5,668 bases of DNA, taken from contig JAAYXG010000521.1 of the NCBI GenBank assembly GCA_012516015.1, positions 1 to 5,668 on the forward strand. Reading direction: 5' to 3'. The DNA comes from Lysobacteraceae bacterium (GTDB lineage Bacteria > Pseudomonadota > Gammaproteobacteria > Steroidobacterales > Steroidobacteraceae). Below are positions 1-5,668 of this stretch, in pieces. The notes under the pieces were generated by a model that was not told the origin of the DNA, ran no database searches, and saw nothing but the letters and a program-made list of their open reading frames with translations. Position numbers and translations under genes: made by a program. How positions within the stretch are numbered: position 1 is the first letter of the stretch; every line of letters starts with the position of its first letter.

Positions 1-798
1 CGGTGACGGCGTGGGATACTGCGCCTGAACCCAATTGTGGATGAAGAAAAAGGCGAGCACGACCGCCGCGGTTGCGCACGCACCGAGAACGAGCTTCTGA
101 AGCTCGCCGCGAACGAGGCCTGGCACCAAGAAGAGGAGCGCCGCGCCGACTGCGAGCGCGTGCATGTCGAGCCCAAGGACGAGCGCGGCAACGCCGCCTG
201 CCAGCCATGCGATCTTGTTCGTGCGCTCCCAAGCATGCAGGCACACGAGTGCCGCCGTGACGAGCGCGACGAGGAAGATGTACATCCGCGCCGTTTGCGA
301 ATCGACGATGAGCATCGGGAGAAACGCAACCGCAGCGACGAACGCGAGATTCCAATGCGGTTGTAGATAACGACGCCCCGCGAAGTAAGTCAGCGGGATC
401 AACGCGATCCCACAAAGCACCGAGGGCAGGCGCCAGGCCCACTCGCTCTCTCCGAACAGCTGCACGGAGAAGGCCATCAAGTAGAGCTGCGTCAGTCCGC
501 GGGGATAGAACATCCCGCTCGGCAGAATCGGCCGGCCGTCGACGAGAATGTGCCGCGCCGCCATCGCCATGGTTTCTTCATCGCCATGGAGCCCGACGCT
601 TCCCAAACCCCAGAACCGCAGCGCACTGCCCGCCGCTATCAGTCCTAAGAGCCACCAGACATGCACGACGCGCGTCTGAGCGACGGGTGTCGTATTCTGG
701 AACGAAGACTGCAGCGCATGGAGCATGCCGTCCAGCAAACCGCGAGGACGCGGCGTCGCGGGTAGGCCGGCAGGATGATCAACTGCGGTGAGCGACAT
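1..798 (-). CDS. GT39-family (ArnT/PMT-like) membrane glycosyltransferase, C-terminus cut by window edge
   Basis: Reading the minus strand from the ATG at 798 gives 266 codons without a stop, running off the left edge, so only the N-terminal half is present. About 46 polar residues precede the first membrane helix (residues 47-66, VWWLLGLIAAGSALRFWGLG). A periplasmic loop follows with GDEE (72-75). Its acidic pair matches the Asp/Glu of the first loop in GT-C glycosyltransferases of the GT39/ArnT type. Further family marks are FGESEWAWRLPS (115-126) before the next helix and DSQTARMY (166-173). At least five more hydrophobic segments follow, to about residue 253. By family knowledge such enzymes move a sugar from a polyprenyl-phosphate donor onto a lipid, protein or glycan at the outer face of the inner membrane; the substrate cannot be told here. 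The start is supported by an upstream in-frame TAA (870-868) with no other start codon between, but the ribosome site is weak (GGTGG, 7-nt spacing). It lies downstream of the lyase gene on the same strand. Confidence 0.85.
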   Translation of the reverse strand, partial: MSLTAVDHPAGLPATPRPRGLLDGMLHALQSSFQNTTPVAQTRVVHVWWLLGLIAAGSALRFWGLGSVGLHGDEETMAMAARHILVDGRPILPSGMFYPRGLTQLYLMAFSVQLFGESEWAWRLPSVLCGIALIPLTYFAGRRYLQPHWNLAFVAAVAFLPMLIVDSQTARMYIFLVALVTAALVCLHAWERTNKIAWLAGGVAALVLGLDMHALAVGAALLFLVPGLVRGELQKLVLGACATAAVVLAFFFIHNWVQAQYPTPSP

Positions 799-800
799 GC

Positions 801-835
801 ACTGGCCACCAGCAAGTTGCGTACCACGAACGCAA
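801..835 (-). promoter_or_regulatory. Structured leader just upstream of the glycosyltransferase start (two small inverted repeats)
   Basis: Two inverted repeats lie between the large hairpin and the ATG at 798. TTGCGT (817-822) pairs with ACGCAA (830-835) across 7 nt. CTGG (802-805) pairs with CCAG (809-812) across 3 nt. In the minus-strand RNA the second one would enclose the only ribosome-site-like sequence (GGTGG), so it could limit translation; the first could equally be a protein-binding site. The pairing is seen directly, but any function is inferred. Short repeats of this size are common by chance in GC-rich DNA. Confidence 0.25.
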
Positions 836-869
836 GCGAGCCCATCGCAAACGCGATGGGCTCGCTTTT
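834..869. terminator. Perfect 15-bp hairpin between lyase and glycosyltransferase genes (possible terminator)
   Basis: Arms 834-848 and 853-867 are exact reverse complements with a 4-nt AAAC loop, giving a very stable GC-rich stem. Read on the plus strand the stem ends in four T (866-869, the first two paired with the left arm), like a short Rho-independent terminator. Read on the minus strand, the direction of the flanking genes, the tail is TGCGTTC, a poor U-tract. It sits about 80 nt after the lyase stop codon and 36 bp before the glycosyltransferase ATG. It may end or weaken lyase transcription, protect its 3' end, or stop antisense transcription on the plus strand. The structure is certain; its role is not. 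Confidence 0.6.
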
Positions 870-946
870 ACCTCAGAGGACGCTGCAATCGTCCAACAAT
901 TACAACGCGCAGTGTAGAACTTGCCTCGATACGCCGCAGCGTTTGT

Positions 947-2353
947 CTACTCGCTGGCGAGCACCGGCGCGATCGGATGTTGCGGCGAACGGCCTTCGAC
1001 TTCCGCGGCCATCTCGTGGAGCCACAGCTCGAGCTTCGTGTAGCCGCTCGGCGTGACGGCGTTCGGATCCGAGGGCAAGGTCAACGTCCTGCGGTTCTCC
1101 TCGAGCGTCGGCCAGCCGTGCGCGTGCCTCGAGCACGTCGAGGGCGAGACGCAGTTGACGATGCGACCTGTGCCGTCGCGAACGCTCTGCACGATGCGCT
1201 TGTCGACCGAATCGCGGTCCGCGGGACGCGCGCCTGCGGAACGCAGCACGGTGTTCAGAACGAGATCGTTTGCGGTGGGCAACCTCGTGAGACCAGCCGG
1301 CCATGTCGGCGGAAGGTCGGTCTTCAGGCTCGCCGACAGCGTTCCGCTGTACGCACTGACGATCGACCAATCGTTGTCTGGCGAGACGTTCTCCGCACGG
1401 TTGTCCGCGACGAAGATACGGCTCGCGCTTGGCAGCGCGTAATCCTTGGTGCGGACGGTCACGGGTCCGTAGCGTCCCGTGTCCGCGCCCCGAATGAACA
1501 CGTTGCCCATCACCGTGTTATTCGTGACGATTCCCTTCTCGCTTTGCAGGTCGAGCCCGGTCGTCTGCTGGTTGTACACGACGTTATTCACGAACACCAA
1601 CTCTTTCCCGCGAGTCAGCGGATTGCGCTCCTTGTTGTTCGCAAGGAGGTTGCCGACGATCGTCACTTTCCCTTCCACGGGCCCGACGAGCAGGCCGTAA
1701 CCGCCTTTCAACCCGTCCTTCCGCAACGGCGAGTCGTAGAGACCCTCTGCGAAAATGTTGTTGCTGAGCGTCACATTGTCCCAGTCGTTCCATAGCGAGC
1801 CGACCTCGTCGGTCGCCCAACTGAACGAGCAGTGGTCGATCACGATGTTGCTGATCTTCGAACCTTTCGGCACTTCGATCTTCAGCGCGTCGCGGTTCTC
1901 GTACGCCGGGCCGCTGGGATCGTCGCCCGGACGTACCCGCAGATGCTGCACGAGCACGTCGGACGCCGAGATGCGCAAGGCCCCGCCGCGCAGCATGATG
2001 CCGGGCGCCGGAGCGGTCTGGCCTGCAATCGTGATGTTCGGATTGCGGATCGTGAGATCGCCGGGCATGCGAATCGTGCCGGACACCTCGAACACGCACA
2101 CACGCGGTCCGCTGGCGGAAACGCACGCGCGCAACGACCCTTCGCCGGAATCGTTGAGATTCGTCACCTTGTACACCTTGCCCCCGCGACCCGCTGGCGT
2201 GTCCACACCGAAACCGGCGGCATTCGGAATGACAGGCAACGCATCGGCCATGAAAGGCAGCATTGCGGCGGCTCCCGCGAGCACGCTGACGATGCGCGCG
2301 CGAAGAGTGCTCTTGTCTCGTGCTGAGCGATTCATTGCTTCTCTGATGGGCAT
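947..2353 (-). CDS. Secreted PL1-like pectate/polysaccharide lyase
   Basis: The gene encodes 468 residues from the ATG at 2353, ending in TAG. A signal peptide is visible: a basic n-region, the hydrophobic stretch IVSVLAGAAAMLPFMADA, and a probable cut after ADA (36-38). The mature protein starts with a classic PL1 parallel beta-helix opening (AAGFGVDTPAGRGGKVYKV, 45-63, then TNLNDSGEGSLR). It continues with FEVSGTI and ITIAGQTAP, then VIDHCSFSWATDE around Asp173, and ends the core with ERNPLTRG, where Arg243 fits the RxPxxR catalytic-arginine motif, followed by FVNNVVYN. The C-terminal part (RDSVDKRIV, SGYTKLELWLHEMA) is typical of full-length bacterial members, so the gene looks intact. The family cleaves polyuronates by calcium-dependent beta-elimination; pectate is the default guess, but another acidic polysaccharide is possible. 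The frame stays open upstream to 2644, but that stretch looks non-coding. The chosen start has GAGGA 10 nt upstream; ATG at 2335 is the alternative. Confidence 0.9.
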   Translation of the reverse strand: MPIREAMNRSARDKSTLRARIVSVLAGAAAMLPFMADALPVIPNAAGFGVDTPAGRGGKVYKVTNLNDSGEGSLRACVSASGPRVCVFEVSGTIRMPGDLTIRNPNITIAGQTAPAPGIMLRGGALRISASDVLVQHLRVRPGDDPSGPAYENRDALKIEVPKGSKISNIVIDHCSFSWATDEVGSLWNDWDNVTLSNNIFAEGLYDSPLRKDGLKGGYGLLVGPVEGKVTIVGNLLANNKERNPLTRGKELVFVNNVVYNQQTTGLDLQSEKGIVTNNTVMGNVFIRGADTGRYGPVTVRTKDYALPSASRIFVADNRAENVSPDNDWSIVSAYSGTLSASLKTDLPPTWPAGLTRLPTANDLVLNTVLRSAGARPADRDSVDKRIVQSVRDGTGRIVNCVSPSTCSRHAHGWPTLEENRRTLTLPSDPNAVTPSGYTKLELWLHEMAAEVEGRSPQHPIAPVLASE

Positions 2354-2455
2354 GAAGTCTGTTTCCTCGATCGTATTCACTAACCGCCACATCGTCACGC
2401 TGTCGGCGAAACGCGCCGCTAGCGCGCCGTGATCCGCAGCAAGAAACGACAGACT

Positions 2456-2477
2456 GAATCGGCGGCAATGCCGATTC
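2456..2477. repeat. 8-bp perfect inverted repeat in the lyase upstream region
   Basis: GAATCGGC (2456-2463) and GCCGATTC (2470-2477) are exact reverse complements with a 6-nt spacer. If the TGTAAT at 2489-2484 is the lyase -10 box, transcription would begin at about 2477, at the edge of this repeat. It would then be either an operator over the start site or a hairpin at the very 5' end of the lyase mRNA. The repeat is seen; the role is inferred. Confidence 0.4.
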
Positions 2478-2618
2478 GAGGAAATTACAAGCGTCGATCC
2501 CGAGGTTACATCGGAGAACCCCTGAACCACGGGGTAGCCACTTGCGACGTAGTGATTTTCCTGTCCCCGCGCGGCGACGGACGGGGCGCGCGGAGAGCGC
2601 GCGGACGCACTGGTCAAC

Positions 2619-2634
2619 TTACAACACGATGTAA
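2619..2634. repeat. TTACA-N6-TGTAA palindrome, candidate operator
   Basis: TTACA (2619-2623) and TGTAA (2630-2634) form a 16-bp dyad in an AT-richer pocket within GC-rich intergenic DNA, about 100 bp before the FAD-enzyme start. The same TTACA occurs at 2485-2489 and 2506-2510, 21 bp apart (two helical turns), each preceded by CGAGG (CGAGGAAATTACA and CGAGGTTACA). This layout fits a dimeric transcription factor site, but no regulator gene is in view and the half-sites are only 5 bp. Confidence 0.3.
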
Positions 2635-2731
2635 ATGCGTGCACCGCTGAACCCCGCTCCTCGTATCGCCACCGCGATGCGAAATCGGCATCAAACGTGC
2701 ATCGAGCTTGTCTTTCAGCACCACGATAGCG

Positions 2732-4468
2732 ATGTACAGAAATCCGAGCGAGTTGACTGAACGAGAGTTCGATGTGCTCATCATCGGCGGAGGATCCTTC
2801 GGGGCCGCGGCCGCGCGCGAAGCATCTCTACTCGGCTTGCGTACGGCGCTCATCGAACGAAGCGACTTCGGCAGCGGCGCCTCCGCCGAATGCTTCAAGA
2901 TGGTCCACGGCGGCATCCGCTACCTGCAGCATGCGGATATCGGACGCTTGCGCGCATCTTGCCGCGAGCGCTCGACATTGCTGCGGATCGCGCCGCATCT
3001 CGTGCACCCGCTGCCCATCGCCATCCCGACCTACGGGAAAGGGCGACGCGGCCGCGCATTTCTCGGAATGGGAGCGTGCGCGTACGACCTGCTCACGCTC
3101 GATCGGAATCGCGCCATTCGCGATCCCTCGCGACGGATTCGTCGGACGCGGTTCTTGTCGCGACGCGAGCTACTCGCGCTGTATCCGCATTTGGAGTCGC
3201 CCGATCTGAGCGGCGCCGTCGTCTTCGAAGACGGTCAGATGTACAACCCTGCCCGCCTCGTGCTCGCCTTCGTCAAGGCGGCGGTCGCGAACGGCGCGAG
3301 CGTCTGCAACTACATCGAGGCGCAGGGCTACCTGTGGCGAGGTCGAAATGTCGTTGGCGTGCGCGCACGCGATACGCTCAGCGGGGATTCGCTGGAGATT
3401 CGCGCTCGTCTGACGCTCAATGCCGCGGGACCGTGGGCCGACTTCGTGAATCGAGATGAAACTCGCTTCGGTACCTTCACGCGCGCGCCGTTTTCGCGCG
3501 ATGCCTACTTTATCGTCGATCGCGTTCCGACGGCGCCCATCGCTCTCGCCATCGAGGGTCTCAGCCGCGACAAGGATGCGGTCGTGAGCCGGAGCAAGCG
3601 ACACCTATTCGCCGTTCCCTGGCGCGACAAGACGCTGCTCGGCGTCTGGCACCGCCACTGGATGGCCTCGCCCGATGCGGCCCACATCGCATCCGAGGAG
3701 CTCGAAAGCTGGATCAAGGAACTCAACACAGTCCATCCCGCGTTGAAATTGACGACGGATGAAGTGAGCTTCGCAAACTGCGGCCTCGTGCCGTTCGGCG
3801 AGACTGCGACCGAACACGAGCTCAGCTTCGGCAAGGAGTCGAGACTGATCGACCATCGTCTCACCCATCGAATCGGAGGACTCGTGAGTCTCGTTGGCAT
3901 TCGTTTCACGACCGCTCGCGCCGACGCACGACGCGCACTCGAGCTTCTTTTGCGGCAATGGCCGCGGCGATTCCGAGGGCTCGCGAGCGCATCGGCGCAC
4001 GCACAGCTTCCCGGCGGAGACATTTCGAATTTCGATTGCTTTCGGGCCGAGTGTGCGAAGTCCCTTGCCGGAATGCCCGAATCCACCATAGAGGAACTCG
4101 CGCGGAACTTTGGCACCGAGTATCGAAACGTCGTTGCTCGAGAGCGGCTCGATGCGAGCCAGGCCGAGACCCTCGTGGGGAAATCCACGCTGCTATGCGA
4201 GGTCACCTATGCCATCGATCACGAAATGGCGGTCAGACTCGATGACGTCGTGCTGCGCAGAACCGATCTCGCCGCTGGCGAGCATCCGGGGCGCACCGCG
4301 CTCGAACGCACGGCGCGGGCGATGGCGGCACGCCTCGGGTGGTCGGGTCAGCGAACGAGCGAAGAGATCGAACGTGCCGAGGAGATCCTTGCGAGACATC
4401 ACGCGCGCGCGAAGGCGACGCTCGATGCGGGTGGACCCCGCTACGCCGAACAGCGTGCCGCCGGCTGA
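2732..4468 (+). CDS. GlpD-like FAD-dependent oxidoreductase (glycerol-3-phosphate dehydrogenase family)
   Basis: The 578-residue product has an N-terminal FAD-binding Rossmann motif (DVLIIGGGSFGAAAAREA; GxGxxG at 19-24) and the ribose-binding acidic residue of ERSDFGSG (Glu42). Family marks follow: KMVHGGIRYLQ (56-66), APHLVHPLPIAIPTYG, EDGQMYNPARL (166-176), NAAGPWADF (from 230), GLVPFGE (351-357) and GIRFTTAR (389-396), the last in the place of GGKLTTYR of classical GlpD. A C-terminal helical DAO_C-type domain has VGKSTLLCEV (482-491) and LDDVVLRRTDL (503-513). The family oxidises sn-glycerol 3-phosphate to dihydroxyacetone phosphate and passes electrons to quinone at the inner membrane. 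The divergent motifs and the absence of glpK or glpF nearby leave the substrate open. Length is close to the family's 500-560. The start is ATG 2732; a TTG at 2708 would add eight residues, and neither has a clear ribosome site. The kinase gene follows after 100 bp. Confidence 0.88.
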   Translation: MYRNPSELTEREFDVLIIGGGSFGAAAAREASLLGLRTALIERSDFGSGASAECFKMVHGGIRYLQHADIGRLRASCRERSTLLRIAPHLVHPLPIAIPTYGKGRRGRAFLGMGACAYDLLTLDRNRAIRDPSRRIRRTRFLSRRELLALYPHLESPDLSGAVVFEDGQMYNPARLVLAFVKAAVANGASVCNYIEAQGYLWRGRNVVGVRARDTLSGDSLEIRARLTLNAAGPWADFVNRDETRFGTFTRAPFSRDAYFIVDRVPTAPIALAIEGLSRDKDAVVSRSKRHLFAVPWRDKTLLGVWHRHWMASPDAAHIASEELESWIKELNTVHPALKLTTDEVSFANCGLVPFGETATEHELSFGKESRLIDHRLTHRIGGLVSLVGIRFTTARADARRALELLLRQWPRRFRGLASASAHAQLPGGDISNFDCFRAECAKSLAGMPESTIEELARNFGTEYRNVVARERLDASQAETLVGKSTLLCEVTYAIDHEMAVRLDDVVLRRTDLAAGEHPGRTALERTARAMAARLGWSGQRTSEEIERAEEILARHHARAKATLDAGGPRYAEQRAAG

Positions 4469-4533
4469 GTTGAGTGATGGTTGAGCTTGGAAAGAGCACC
4501 TCGGTGGAAACTACACGCCCTCACGGACAGACT

Positions 4534-4562
4534 TTGACTGGGGCGGATGCGCCGGATGGTAT
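4534..4562 (+). promoter_or_regulatory. Candidate sigma70-type promoter for the kinase gene
   Basis: TTGACT (4534-4539) matches five of six bases of the -35 consensus. It is followed after 17 bp by TGGTAT (4557-4562), which matches three of six bases of the -10 consensus, including T1, A5 and T6. Transcription would begin about 6-8 bp past the -10, at or next to the ATG at 4569. The rest of the 100-bp gap between the FAD enzyme and the kinase (4469-4568) holds no terminator that I can see, so read-through from the upstream gene is also possible. Confidence 0.35.
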
Positions 4563-4568
4563 GAACTG

Positions 4569-5668
4569 ATGTCTGCCCGTTGCAACGATCGTGTCCCGCC
4601 GACGTCCCGCGCCTGGGCGCCTCGCACCGCCGATCTCGATCAGCTCTCGACGAGCGACATTCGAGAAGACCCGACGTCCGATTTGACTGCGGTTCGCACG
4701 CACGACGTCAATCGCCCTGCGACGAGCTCCGAGCCCGGGGAGTCGCGCGTGTTCACACCGCTCGTGCAGCCCGCGAATGCACTGACGAGCGACCTCGAAC
4801 CGAGAGTCGAAGCGGCGTCGCCGCGCATCCAGGAGTCGTCCGGCGCGACCGCACCCAGTGAGCCACCCGCTCGCTCGACGCCAGAGGCCGGCGAGCCGAA
4901 GCGCGCGTCCGGCATCAGTCCCGGCGCAATCCTCAAGGATCGTTTCTTGATCGAAAGAGCGTTGGGAGCTGGCGGCACGGCTTGGGTATTTCGCGCGCGC
5001 GACCTCTCGGTCCACAAGGACGCATCCGGCGCACACATCGCGATCAAGACGCCGCGACCCGACGTCAAAGATACCGCCCGCGCGATCGCGCGGCTCCAGC
5101 ACGAGTTTCGACACGTACAGGCGCTCGCGCACCCGAACATTGCACGCGTGCTGGAATTGCATAGCGACGAACAGACCTGGTTCATGACGATGGAGCTGAT
5201 AGAAGGACGTTCGCTCGCGACGCTGCTTCGCGAGCCGACGTCGTTGCCGCTTCCGCTCAAGCGCGCCGTTCTGATGTCGTGCGGGCAAGCGCTCGCGTAT
5301 GCGCACAGCAGGGGCGTCGTGCACGGCGACTTCAAGCCTGCAAATGTCCTCGTGAGCGCGAGCGGGCAAGTCAAGGTGTTCGATTTCGGCGCCGCGACTT
5401 CGCGGGGCGGCGAAGATACGCGAATCCCCGCGGGCACACCCGCCTACGCGAGCCCGGAGGTACTGAGCGGCGTAACGCCGGATGCGCGCGATGACGTTTT
5501 CAGTTTCGCTTGCGTCGCCTACGAGCTTCTCGCCGGCCGACATCCATTCGATCGGCGTTCATCGCTCGAAGCCCGAGAGCAGGGCAAGACACCGCCGCGC
5601 GTCTCGATCCTCCCGGCGCCCGAATGGCTTGCCTTGTTGTCGGCGCTCGCCTGGGACCGAGAGGAACG
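4569..5668 (+). CDS. Eukaryotic-type serine/threonine protein kinase, C-terminus cut by window edge
   Basis: The frame is open from ATG 4569 to the right edge (366 full codons). Residues 1 to about 120 are rich in Ser, Thr, Pro, Ala and Glu and look disordered. A Hanks-type kinase domain starts near ILKDRFLIERALG (121-133). Visible elements are the ATP loop GAGGTAWVF (133-141), Lys160 in IAIK, Glu179 in HEFRH, the catalytic loop VVHGDFKPANVLV with Asp254, Lys256 and Asn259, DFG at 272-274, the activation segment with GTPAYASPE (Glu297), Asp309 in DDVFSFACVAYELL, and ALAWDREER at the end. All core catalytic residues are present, so an active kinase is expected, although the HRD arginine is Gly253 and the third glycine of the loop is Ala138. 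No membrane segment is seen in the visible part. The frame closes upstream with TGA at 4482; the only in-frame ATG in between is 4569, and no Shine-Dalgarno sequence precedes it. Substrates are unknown. Confidence 0.93.
   Translation, partial: MSARCNDRVPPTSRAWAPRTADLDQLSTSDIREDPTSDLTAVRTHDVNRPATSSEPGESRVFTPLVQPANALTSDLEPRVEAASPRIQESSGATAPSEPPARSTPEAGEPKRASGISPGAILKDRFLIERALGAGGTAWVFRARDLSVHKDASGAHIAIKTPRPDVKDTARAIARLQHEFRHVQALAHPNIARVLELHSDEQTWFMTMELIEGRSLATLLREPTSLPLPLKRAVLMSCGQALAYAHSRGVVHGDFKPANVLVSASGQVKVFDFGAATSRGGEDTRIPAGTPAYASPEVLSGVTPDARDDVFSFACVAYELLAGRHPFDRRSSLEAREQGKTPPRVSILPAPEWLALLSALAWDREE

Larger units (their letters stand above)
2354..2731. promoter_or_regulatory. Divergent intergenic control region (lyase leftward, FAD oxidoreductase rightward)
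   Basis: No gene is supported in these 378 bp, which separate the divergent lyase and FAD-enzyme genes and so should hold both promoters. On the minus strand TGTAAT (2489-2484) is a good -10 hexamer for the lyase, but no matching -35 box lies 16-18 bp upstream. For the rightward gene I see no convincing promoter. The stretch 2565-2605 is very GC-rich, with a 9-bp direct repeat GCGCGCGGA (2586-2594 and 2597-2605). ACCCC (2518-2522) and GGGGT (2531-2535) form a further inverted repeat, and GATGC/GCATC (2676-2680 and 2688-2692) another. Confidence 0.45.

Noticed and set aside
37..366. Plus-strand charged open frame at the left edge
   Set aside because: It is the antisense shadow of membrane helices in the glycosyltransferase; the high Asp/Glu/Arg content is what reverse-complemented hydrophobic codons give.
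788..1795. Long plus-strand open frame of 335 codons opposite the lyase gene
   Set aside because: It is rich in Arg, Val and Ala in the way typical of antisense frames in GC-rich genes, has no recognisable motif, and lies opposite a confidently identified lyase.
2354..2644. Upstream in-frame extension of the lyase reading frame (97 more residues from 2644)
   Set aside because: The added sequence shows no signal peptide at its own start and no resemblance to the lyase family. It would bury the clear signal peptide, which begins at 2353 or 2335. It also crosses the inverted repeats of the control region.
2429..2650. Small plus-strand open frame in the divergent intergenic region (73 codons)
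   Set aside because: No ribosome site, no recognisable motif, and an Arg/Gly-rich composition expected of GC-rich non-coding DNA.
4541..4555. Short inverted repeat around GGCGGATGCGCC before the kinase
   Set aside because: The arms are only 3-4 bp and there is no T-run, so it is not distinguishable from chance in this GC content.
4521..5543. Long minus-strand open frame of 340 codons opposite the kinase gene
   Set aside because: It is Arg/Ala-rich antisense sequence without motifs, while the plus-strand frame carries every kinase signature.

Overview
The window is GC-rich bacterial DNA with dense coding and four protein genes in two divergent pairs. The protein styles point to a proteobacterium: a PL1-type polysaccharide lyase, a GT39-type membrane glycosyltransferase, a GlpD-like FAD enzyme of the 'HGGIRYLQH' type, and a eukaryotic-type Ser/Thr kinase with an HGD catalytic loop. 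A gammaproteobacterium of the Steroidobacter/Nevskiales kind is my best guess. That guess rests on resemblance only and is low confidence.

Left half, minus strand: a secreted pectate/polysaccharide lyase (2353 to 947) is followed after about 150 bp by the N-terminal 266 codons of a multi-pass GT39-family glycosyltransferase (798 to 1), cut by the left edge. The gap between them holds a perfect 15-bp hairpin and two smaller inverted repeats just before the glycosyltransferase start. The lyase carries a signal peptide and would act in the periplasm or outside the cell. The glycosyltransferase would work in the inner membrane with a polyprenyl-phosphate-sugar donor. Together they suggest glycan surface or exopolysaccharide metabolism, but no other genes of such a cluster are visible.

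Middle, 2354-2731: a 378-bp divergent intergenic region that must carry promoters for both directions. It contains several inverted repeats and recurring TTACA/TGTAA elements, but no convincing complete promoter.

Right half, plus strand: a GlpD-like FAD-dependent oxidoreductase (2732-4468) is followed after 100 bp by a Ser/Thr protein kinase (4569 onward) that runs off the right edge. The kinase has about 120 residues of disordered sequence before its catalytic domain and non-canonical residues in the glycine loop (third Gly to Ala) and catalytic loop (HRD to HGD). A fair sigma70-like promoter lies so close to its ATG that the mRNA may be leaderless.

I found no RNA genes, insertion sequences, CRISPR arrays or phage genes, and no clear evidence of a new system. 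The most interesting points are the kinase architecture and start region, the structured leader of the glycosyltransferase gene, and the repeats in the divergent control region.
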